Assembly: GCA_963806685.1 (NCBI GenBank)
Contig: CAWDZB010000025.1
Coordinates: 1 to 64,000 of the forward strand
Direction: 5' to 3'
Source: DDH964 sp963806685
Lineage (GTDB): Bacteria > Desulfobacterota > Desulfuromonadia > Desulfuromonadales > DDH964
Length of the DNA stretch: 64,000 nucleotides
This document shows positions 34,797 to 41,428 of the stretch, one piece after another. Position numbers and translations under genes: made by a program. Under the pieces are notes generated by a model. It did not search any database. It worked only from the letters and a program-made list of their open reading frames with translations, and had not been told where the DNA came from. The stretch's first letter is position 1, and every line of letters begins with the position of its first letter.

Positions 34797-35741
34797 ATGA
34801 TGAAGATTACCCGCAGACGTTTTCTGGCGGCCAGCCTGGCCGGCGGTGCGGCCGTGACCCTGGCCCCGGCGCGCAAGGCCCTGGCGGCGGGAAGCTTTGA
34901 GGGCTATCCCGAGGGGATGGGGGTCCTGGTCGACTTGACCCGCTGTGTCGGCTGCCGCAGCTGCGAAGCGGCCTGCAACAAGGAACAGCAGCTCCCGGCC
35001 CCGGCAGAGCCCTTTGACGATCCTTCGGTGTTCGACCAGACGTTTCACGGCGGCACCCAGAAGCGGCGCACCGACGAGAGCCACTACACGGTGGTCAACC
35101 GTTACCAGCCCGAAGGGGAGCAGGCCCCGGTCTACCGCAAGATCCAGTGCAACCACTGCAATGAGCCGGCCTGCCTGACCTCCTGTTTCGTCAACGCCTA
35201 CACCAAGACCCGCGAAGGCGCGGTGATCTACAACCCCGACGTCTGCGTCGGCTGCCGCAACTGCATGGTCGCCTGCCCCTTCAACATCCCGGCCTACGCC
35301 TACTCGAGCGTGCTCAACCCGCGGATCCGGAAATGCATCTTCTGTTACGACACCCGGCTGAAAAACGGCAAACCGCCGGCCTGCGTGGAGATCTGTCCGC
35401 AGGAGGCCCTGACCTTCGGGCATCGCAAGAATCTGCTGAAGATCGCGCGGGAGCGGATCAAATTGCACCCCGACCGCTACGTCGACCACATCTACGGCGA
35501 GACGGAGGTCGGCGGCACCGCCTGGATGTATCTTTCCGCCGTTCCCTTCGACCAGGTGGGCTTCAACACCACCCTGCAGAAGGAGCCGATCATCAACAAC
35601 GTCAAGGACTTTCTGGCCACCGTGCCGATGGTTCTGGCCATCTGGCCGGCCCTGTTCAGCGGCTTCCATCTGCTGGCCACGCGCAAGGGGGACCACGGTG
35701 AAGACCACGAGCAACCGCAACAGGAGGAGAACAAGCCATGA
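34797..35741 (+). CDS. HybA-like Tat-secreted ferredoxin subunit, four [4Fe-4S]
   Basis: Periplasmic electron-transfer subunit passing electrons between a multiheme cytochrome and an NrfD quinone site. The 314-residue protein has a twin-arginine signal (ITRRRFLAASLAGGA), four cysteine groups (CVGCRSCEAAC; CNHCNEPACLTSC; CVGCRNCMVACP; CIFC...CVEICP) and a C-terminal membrane helix (about 280-300). GGAAGGAG precedes the ATG at 34797. Its stop overlaps the NrfD start by 4 bp. The order cytochrome-ferredoxin-NrfD resembles the CbcSTU or Hyb-type menaquinone complexes. Confidence 0.9.
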   Translation: MMKITRRRFLAASLAGGAAVTLAPARKALAAGSFEGYPEGMGVLVDLTRCVGCRSCEAACNKEQQLPAPAEPFDDPSVFDQTFHGGTQKRRTDESHYTVVNRYQPEGEQAPVYRKIQCNHCNEPACLTSCFVNAYTKTREGAVIYNPDVCVGCRNCMVACPFNIPAYAYSSVLNPRIRKCIFCYDTRLKNGKPPACVEICPQEALTFGHRKNLLKIARERIKLHPDRYVDHIYGETEVGGTAWMYLSAVPFDQVGFNTTLQKEPIINNVKDFLATVPMVLAIWPALFSGFHLLATRKGDHGEDHEQPQQEENKP

Positions 35742-37085
35742 AAAAACTGGTCGCCAACGGCTGGTCGCCGGACGAGTCCGCCAAGAAACTTGAGCCCAGC
35801 CGCAAAGGACTGCTCGACAAGCTGCTGCTCGGCCTCTCGCCGCGGGACTACTTGGCCCAGGCCGTGCGCAATCCCCTGAACTGGATTCTGGGGCTGATCT
35901 TTGCCGTCGGGCTGCCGCTCATCGCCAGCCGCTTCATCTTCGGTCTCGGCTCCGTGACCCACGCCTCCAACGATTATCCCTGGGGGCTGTTTCTCGGCTT
36001 CGGGCTGTTCACCATGGTGCCGCTGTCGGCCTCGGGTTTCATGCTCGGCACCACCGTAGAGCTCTTCGGCCGCCACGATTTCGAGCCGATCGAGCGCCTG
36101 GCCATGCTCAACGGCCTGCTCGGCTACTTCTTCGCCGTCATCTACCTGATGGTCGACCTCGGTCAGCCCTGGCGGTTGCCCTACCCGATGGCCGTCGCTT
36201 TCGGTCCCGCTGCCGTCCTGTTCCTGGTTGGCTGGCACGTAGCCACCTACCTGACGGTGCAGGTGGCGGAGGTCTCCACCTCCTTCTTCGAATGGATGGG
36301 TTGGCTGGCCGGCAAACGCTTCATCCGGCGCATCACTCTCGGCCTGACCGTGTCCGGCATCATCCTCTCCACCCTCCACCAGGGAGCCCTCGGGGCGCTC
36401 TTCACCTATGCGCCGGGCAAGGTCCATCCCCTCTGGTACTCGGCGCCCTTCGAGTGGATCTTCTTCCTCTGCTCGGCGATTCCCGCCGGCCTGTGCATGG
36501 TGATCGCGGTCAGCACCATCGCCAGAAAAACCATGGCCTGGCGCTGCGGTCTGGCGTTTACGGAAAACCTCGATCGGCTGACCATCGCCCTCGCCAAGGG
36601 GGCGAGCATGGGGCTGGTGACCTACCTGGTGATCAAGCTGATCGGTCTCGCCCACGACAACGAGTGGGCCTACCTGGCCACCGGCTGGGGAGAATGGTTC
36701 CTGCTGGAGCTCGCCATCGGCGTAGTCCTGCCGCTTATTCCTCTTCGCCCGGGGCATCCGCTATCACCGGGTGGGGCTGGTGCGCTTCGCCGCTTTTCTG
36801 ACCATCGCCGGGGTGGTTCTGAACCGGCTGAACACGGCGCTGATCGCCTTCAACTGGAACCTCTACCAGGAGATTCCCCACTGGAAGGAGGTCGCGATCA
36901 GCCTCACCATCTTCGCGATCTACATCACCACCTACCGGTTCATTCTCTACCGGTTGCCGATCCTGTATCGCCTCAAGGGGCTCGAGACCCTGGAGGCCGC
37001 GACCGAACCGGCCGAAGATCCCGAGGGGAGCCGGCAAGGGGTACCCGCACCCTCGGCGGCCTACCGGGTTGCTGATGTCGAATGA
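35738..37085 (+). pseudogene. NrfD/HybB-like quinone-interacting membrane subunit, one-base frameshift
   Basis: Polytopic membrane protein that exchanges electrons with menaquinone. The frame from the ATG at 35738 gives about 330 residues with eight or so helices (including GSVTHASNDYPWGLFLGFGL and STLHQGALGALF, NrfD hallmarks), then breaks near 36740; the next frame continues LFARGIRYHRVGLVRFAAF through further helices to 37085. One missing base would restore a protein of about 449 residues. The body is otherwise intact, so this may be a sequencing indel. Confidence 0.85.
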
Positions 37086-37206
37086 CCGGGACCGGTGCGC
37101 CGGCAGCCCTTGGACGCTGCCGGCGCACGGCCGGCCACCGTGGTGGTGGACCGGCGCCGGCCCGGCAAGGACGGAATGCGGGGGATTCCGCCAAGAGGGG
37201 TCGATC

Positions 37207-38118
37207 ATGTTGCAGAAACTGTGTACCCGCGCCATTGTTCCGGTCGCCCTGGCCGTCACCGGCTTCGTCGTTCTGTGTTGTCTTCTCTTCTACACCGTCA
37301 TGCAGGCCGACCTGGCCGAACACGCCGCCAAACAATCCGCGACCCTGGCGGGAATGGTGCTGAAGTCGACCCGCTACGCCATGCTGCACGACGATCGGGA
37401 AACGCTGCGCAACATCCTGCAGAACATCGCCAGCCAGAAGGGAGTCGAGCACGCCCGGATCTTCAACAAAGAGGGACGGGTGATGTTTTCCGGCCACACC
37501 GAGGAGGTCGCCCGGACCCTCGACAAGACTGCCGAGGGGTGCGCCGGCTGCCATTCCGGGCCGGTCCCCATCGCCAATCCCGAACTGTCGCGCATGACCC
37601 GGCTCTTTATCGACTCCAGGGGGGTGGAAACCCTGGCCGTTACCGCACCGGTCTACAACGAGCCGGAATGTGCCAGCGTCGCCTGCCATGCCGACCCGGG
37701 CAGGATCAAAGTCCTCGGCATGCTCGATATCGGCCTCGACCAGGCGCCGCAGCGGGCTGCCCTGGCCACCCTCCGGCTGCGGATGATCCTGTTCAGCCTG
37801 ATGGTCCTGGTGTTGACCGTGGGCGGGGTTGCGGCCCTGTTGCAGCACCAGGTTTTTCTGCCGCTCCGGCGCTTGACGGACTTTACCGAGGATCTTTCCA
37901 ATGGTATTTTTGACAGCGAATTTCCCCAGGTCTGCGGGGAATTGGAAACCCTCGCCGGCCATCTGCGGCGGCTGGCGCAGGACCGCAACGACGCTACAGG
38001 ACCGGACCCGGGCTGCGGCACGGAGCCCGGGAAGGACCAGAATGCAGAATCCTCCCCAGGGGAAATCGAGCCACGATGCCAGCCGGGTGCGGCAGGAGAT
38101 CCGGGCCAGAATCCGTAG
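37207..38118 (+). CDS. Periplasmic heme-sensor protein with HAMP but no kinase domain
   Basis: The 303-residue product has helix 1 (residues 8-30), a periplasmic domain with CAGCH (112-116) and CASVACH (155-161), helix 2 (about 188-208), a HAMP-like segment (FLPLRRLTDFTEDLSNG), then a Pro/Gly-rich tail and a stop. The two Cys-Cys-His motifs lie at exactly the residue numbers found in the histidine kinase at 27744, so the sensors are paralogues, but here no DHp/ATPase follows. It overlaps the next gene by 77 bp, so an indel near its C-terminus is possible. It closes the redox operon and could report on its redox state. Confidence 0.8.
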   Translation: MLQKLCTRAIVPVALAVTGFVVLCCLLFYTVMQADLAEHAAKQSATLAGMVLKSTRYAMLHDDRETLRNILQNIASQKGVEHARIFNKEGRVMFSGHTEEVARTLDKTAEGCAGCHSGPVPIANPELSRMTRLFIDSRGVETLAVTAPVYNEPECASVACHADPGRIKVLGMLDIGLDQAPQRAALATLRLRMILFSLMVLVLTVGGVAALLQHQVFLPLRRLTDFTEDLSNGIFDSEFPQVCGELETLAGHLRRLAQDRNDATGPDPGCGTEPGKDQNAESSPGEIEPRCQPGAAGDPGQNP

Positions 38119-38560
38119 CCTCCAGGCCCGGGCCAACCGGGGGATCTGGGTCGTCGCCGCTTTCCTGGCGGTCAGTATCGCCGCTTCCCGGGGCTTCGAC
38201 CTGCTCCCCGAGCTTTCGGCCGGGACCCGGCAATGGCTCGGGGCCGCGCCGCCGGTGCGCCTGATCCAGCTGGCGCTGGTCGTCTACGCCTTCAGCGCCT
38301 CAGTGCTGATCCTGGCACGGATGGCCAAGGGGGAAGCGCCGGGCAGGAACTTTACCCATGTCCTCTACCTGACCGCCTTCTTCGGCTTCTTCCATTTTGC
38401 CGGCGCCCTGGCCGCCAATTTCTGGGCGGTGCTGGTGGCCGGCGCCACCGTCTTGGGCCTGGCGGCCTACCACGGCTGGACCTATTGCGGCAACCAGGTG
38501 CGCCAAGAGGAAAGCCTTTTGGAGGAACTGGAGCGGCGCCACGATCGGGATGGTTCCTGA
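38042..38560 (+). CDS. Polytopic membrane protein, unknown
   Basis: The 172-residue product starts at the ATG 38042 (GGGAAGG 6 nt upstream), with a soluble, basic N-terminus, about four membrane helices (GIWVVAAFLAVSIAAS; LIQLALVVYAFSASVLIL; FFGFFHFAGALAANFWAVL; next to AAYHGWTYC) and a charged tail. I do not recognise the family. It overlaps the heme-sensor gene, lies at the operon end, and precedes a terminator. A role in the membrane redox complex or its sensor is plausible but unproven. Confidence 0.65.
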   Translation: MQNPPQGKSSHDASRVRQEIRARIRSLQARANRGIWVVAAFLAVSIAASRGFDLLPELSAGTRQWLGAAPPVRLIQLALVVYAFSASVLILARMAKGEAPGRNFTHVLYLTAFFGFFHFAGALAANFWAVLVAGATVLGLAAYHGWTYCGNQVRQEESLLEELERRHDRDGS

Positions 38561-38585
38561 GCGCGGCCGCCCGGCGATCCGCAGA

Positions 38586-38632
38586 AGACAGCAAAAAGCC
38601 AGAGCCCTAAGGCTCCGGCTTTTTGCTGTCTG
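38586..38632. terminator. Bidirectional terminator between the redox operon and ptsP
   Basis: A long stem, AGACAGCAAAAAGCC with GGCTTTTTGCTGTCT, carrying an inner AGAGCC/GGCTCC pair around CTAA. A/T-rich arms make it work on both strands for the convergent genes. Confidence 0.9.
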
Positions 38633-38650
38633 AAGAGGGGGCTGGGGCGG

Positions 38651-40996
38651 CTAACCGGCCAGCTGCAGCTCCCGCAGGACCCTGGCCAGCGCCTTGCGGA
38701 TCTGGGCGCTTTCCTCCATCTCCAGGACTTCCCGCGCCGCCTTGCGAGCGGCGCGGGCGGAGATCTTCCCGAGCAGGGCCTTGGTACGCGGAATGAACGG
38801 CGCGGGCATCGAGAACTCGCGAACCCCGAGGCCAATCAACAGCAGGAAGTTCAAAGGATCCGAGGCCATTTCACCGCACAGGCAAAGCCCCTTGCCGAGA
38901 TTCCGGGCCACCCCGGCAACCTCGCGCAGGACCTGCAGGATCGCCGGGTGAAGGGGATCGTAGTATTTGCTGACCAAGGGGTTGTTGCGGTCGGCGGCGA
39001 GCATGTACTGGATCAGATCATTGGTTCCCAAGGCAAAGAAATCGACCTCGCGGGCCAGTTGGGGGGTCAACTGAACGGCGGCCGGAACCTCGATCATCAC
39101 CCCGAGGGGTACTTGTTCGGCAAAGCTGACCCCGTCGCGGCGCAGGTTTTCACGGGCCTCGGCGAGTACGGCCTTGCAAGCGCGGACCTCCTCGATGCTG
39201 GAGATCATCGGGAAGAGCAGCTTGACCGCTCCGTGGGCGCCGGCCATCAGGATTGCCTCGAGCTGGGTGCGGAAAATGTCACGGTTGTCGAGAGAAACCC
39301 GCACCGAGCGCCAGCCCATGAAGGGGTTTTCTTCCTTGGGGGGGCTGAAGTAGGGGAGCGCCTTGTCACCGCCGATGTCGAGGGTGCGGATAGTCACGGG
39401 ATGGCCGGCAAACCCCTCGAGAACCTTGCGGTAGAGCTGATACTGGTCATCGCGGTCGGGGAAGTTGCCGCGTGCCATGTAGGGAAATTCAGTGCGATAA
39501 AGACCGACTCCCTCCGCGCCGTTGCGGCGGGCCACCGCGACATCGGAGACCAGGCCGATGTTGGCGCGCAGCACCACCCGCTCGCCGTCGCGGGTCTGGG
39601 CAGGCAGGTCGCGAAATTCCTCAAGACGATGCAGTTCCCGACCGCAGTCCTCCTCGAGGCGACGATACTCTTCGACAATTTTCGCCGGCGGGCTGATATA
39701 GAGGCACCCGGAGTTGGCGTCGAGGATCAACGGTTGTTCGGGTTGCACCGCATGGACCGCACCGCGCACCCCGACCAGGGCCGGGATGCCCAGGGATTTG
39801 GCCATGATCACCGCATGGGAGTTCTTCTCCCCGGCTTCGGTGACGATGCCGCGCAATTGCTCATGGTCGAGTGCCGCCATGTCCGAGGGGAGGATTTCCC
39901 GGGCCACGAGGATGCCCGGGAAGCGCAGCTGCAGCAGCTGGTGCTCCTGACCGACCAGGTTGGCCAGCAGCCGGCGACCGATGTCCTCCATGTCCGCAGC
40001 CCGCTCCCGCAAATACTGGTCTTCCATCCGCGAGAAGGCCTCGAGATAGCCGCCTACCACCTTTTTCAGGGCATAGGGGGCACTGTGCCCGCCCTCGATC
40101 TCGCGATGCAGTTTGTCCAGGAAGCTGCGGTCCTCGAGAATCATCAGGTGAGTATGGAAGATCGCCGCGTCGTTTTCGGAGAGGCGCTCCGCCACCCGTT
40201 TTTCAAGGAAGAGGGTTTGGATCCGGGTCTTCTCAAGGGCGGCATCGAGCCGGGCCAGTTCCGTTTTGCGGTCGATCTGTTCTTCGTCGAGGATGTCGGC
40301 AAAACCGAGTTTTTCATCGAGGACGTGGGCGGGACCGGAGACCACGCCCGGATAGGCTACGGTTCCGCGCAGGGCCGTCTCCCCGTCCCTCTCGCGGGGC
40401 AAATCGCGGGTCAGTAGGGATTGGCGGGTCTTTTCCAACTCCCGGGCAAAACGGTTGGATTCCTCTTCCTTTTGCCGGATCGAATCGAGAAGCCGGGCGT
40501 TGATGACGATCGAGCTGACCTGGAAGGCGATGGTTGACAGGGCACTGATTTCTTCGGCGCTGAACTGGCGGGCCTCCTTGGTCTGCAACACGATCACGCC
40601 GAGTGGGTGGTGCCGGTCGAACAGGGGGATGCCGAGAAAGGAGTGGTAGCGTTCTTCCCCCGTCTCCTTGAAGTAGCGATAGCGGGGATGGGCCTGGGGT
40701 TCGAGGATGGCTACCGCGTGCCGTTCCTGGGCGGCCATCCCGGTGAGTCCCTCCCCGATTCCCATCGTGACCTTGTCCACTGCCCGCCGCGAGAGCCCCT
40801 TGCTGGCTCGCAGGCGCAATGTCTGCTGATCCTCGTCGAGAAGGTAGATGGAACAGACCTCGGTCCCCATGCGCCGGGCGACCAGGTTGACGATGTTGCG
40901 CAGGGTTTCGTCAAGGTCGTGGGACTGAAGGATCAGTGCGCTGATGTCCTCCAGGGTGGCAATCCCAATCTTTTCGCGGGCTTTTTTCGATGGCAT
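38651..40996 (-). CDS. ptsP: PTS enzyme I-Ntr (GAF domain plus EI)
   Basis: Phosphoenolpyruvate-protein phosphotransferase of the nitrogen PTS. The 781-residue protein has a GAF domain (about residues 10-150), the EI N-terminal region starting near GTVAYPGVVSGPA, the phospho-His loop (EKNSHAVIMAKSLGIPALVG), and the C-terminal PEP-binding barrel (EFPYMARGNFPDRDDQ, LGTNDLIQYMLAADRNN, LCGEMASDP). The ATG at 40996 (GGGAGGGG 9 nt upstream) is preferred to one at 41029. It is convergent with the redox operon. The sigma-54 promoter at 41185 is separated from it by a terminator. Confidence 0.95.
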   Translation of the reverse strand: MPSKKAREKIGIATLEDISALILQSHDLDETLRNIVNLVARRMGTEVCSIYLLDEDQQTLRLRASKGLSRRAVDKVTMGIGEGLTGMAAQERHAVAILEPQAHPRYRYFKETGEERYHSFLGIPLFDRHHPLGVIVLQTKEARQFSAEEISALSTIAFQVSSIVINARLLDSIRQKEEESNRFARELEKTRQSLLTRDLPRERDGETALRGTVAYPGVVSGPAHVLDEKLGFADILDEEQIDRKTELARLDAALEKTRIQTLFLEKRVAERLSENDAAIFHTHLMILEDRSFLDKLHREIEGGHSAPYALKKVVGGYLEAFSRMEDQYLRERAADMEDIGRRLLANLVGQEHQLLQLRFPGILVAREILPSDMAALDHEQLRGIVTEAGEKNSHAVIMAKSLGIPALVGVRGAVHAVQPEQPLILDANSGCLYISPPAKIVEEYRRLEEDCGRELHRLEEFRDLPAQTRDGERVVLRANIGLVSDVAVARRNGAEGVGLYRTEFPYMARGNFPDRDDQYQLYRKVLEGFAGHPVTIRTLDIGGDKALPYFSPPKEENPFMGWRSVRVSLDNRDIFRTQLEAILMAGAHGAVKLLFPMISSIEEVRACKAVLAEARENLRRDGVSFAEQVPLGVMIEVPAAVQLTPQLAREVDFFALGTNDLIQYMLAADRNNPLVSKYYDPLHPAILQVLREVAGVARNLGKGLCLCGEMASDPLNFLLLIGLGVREFSMPAPFIPRTKALLGKISARAARKAAREVLEMEESAQIRKALARVLRELQLAG

Positions 40997-41079
40997 GCGT
41001 AAACGCCCCTCCCATACGGACATTCGCATTAAAGATTAGTTCAGGCAGATTTTAGCGGAATGGAGAGGGCTTGGCGAAT

Positions 41080-41118
41080 AAAAAAACGCCGCTCGGGGGA
41101 GAGAGATCCCGGGCGGCG
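41080..41118 (-). terminator. Intrinsic terminator of the predicted small RNA
   Basis: On the minus strand, CGCCGC-C-CGGG pairs with CCCG-A-GCGGCG (41087-41118; one C-A mismatch) and runs into seven T (41080-41086). It lies upstream of ptsP and should stop transcription from the sigma-54 promoter before ptsP. Confidence 0.85.
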
Positions 41119-41175
41119 CAAAGGGGACTGGTTTCTGGTCGGTATGGAACCTGGTAAATCCCCGTGAAAGTTGAC
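41080..41175 (-). ncRNA. Predicted sigma-54-dependent small RNA, about 95 nt
   Basis: A near-consensus sigma-54 promoter at 41185-41203 (minus) fires into a stretch of about 90 nt that has no start codon or ORF and ends in an intrinsic terminator (41080-41118). Within it, GGGGA and TCCCC can pair around a 31-nt loop, and ACCAG occurs three times unpaired or near-unpaired, which could serve as a target-binding motif. Two candidate activator sites lie 120 and 200 bp upstream. No known RNA family was recognised. The gap 40997-41428 otherwise holds no gene. Confidence 0.6.
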
Positions 41176-41184
41176 TATAATGCT

Positions 41185-41203
41185 AAGCAACAGATGTGCC
41201 AAG
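41185..41203 (-). promoter_or_regulatory. Near-consensus sigma-54 promoter
   Basis: Minus-strand TTGGCACATCTGTTGCTTA has GG-N10-GC spacing and matches YTGGCACG-N4-TTGCW at every position but one. Predicted start is near 41175. It points away from the H-cluster-like regulator, toward the terminator at 41080-41118. Confidence 0.88.
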
Positions 41204-41287
41204 ATTGGATGTCGGGAATTTAAGCCAGAAATACGGTGTTTTTGGGAGCGAAGGGGCGTTTTATTCTAGTGGAGGGGAGGCTGGGGC

Positions 41288-41303
41288 GTGTCGAAAGTGG
41301 CAC
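41288..41303. promoter_or_regulatory. Candidate activator site A (GTGYCR-N4-YGRCAC)
   Basis: GTGTCG-AAAG-TGGCAC, an imperfect inverted repeat centred about 120 bp upstream of the predicted sigma-54 start. It is one of three related sites around the regulator gene. Confidence 0.55.
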
Positions 41304-41367
41304 AAGGTTTTCAGATTGGATTGAAAAAATAGAGAATTAACTTGTAATAACAATATATTGCCTATGT

Positions 41368-41383
41368 GTGTCAATAGTGACAC
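41368..41383. promoter_or_regulatory. Candidate activator site B (GTGTCA-N4-TGACAC)
   Basis: GTGTCA-ATAG-TGACAC, a perfect 6-bp inverted repeat with 4-bp spacer, centred about 200 bp upstream of the predicted sigma-54 start and 46 bp past the regulator's stop codon. It is exactly 80 bp from site A, centre to centre. Confidence 0.65.
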
Positions 41384-41428
41384 GGGTGGACAATAATTGT
41401 GTGTTGGGTTTGGCCCAATAACGGAAGC

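Noticed and set aside
38042..38118. Fusion of the kinase-less sensor and the following membrane protein by an indel
   Set aside because: The overlap is suspicious, but the second gene has its own ATG and Shine-Dalgarno, so a fusion is not needed.
41171..41180. TTGACTATAAT, which looks like fused -35 and -10 boxes
   Set aside because: The two boxes are adjacent with no spacer, and the sequence lies just inside the predicted small RNA of the opposite strand.
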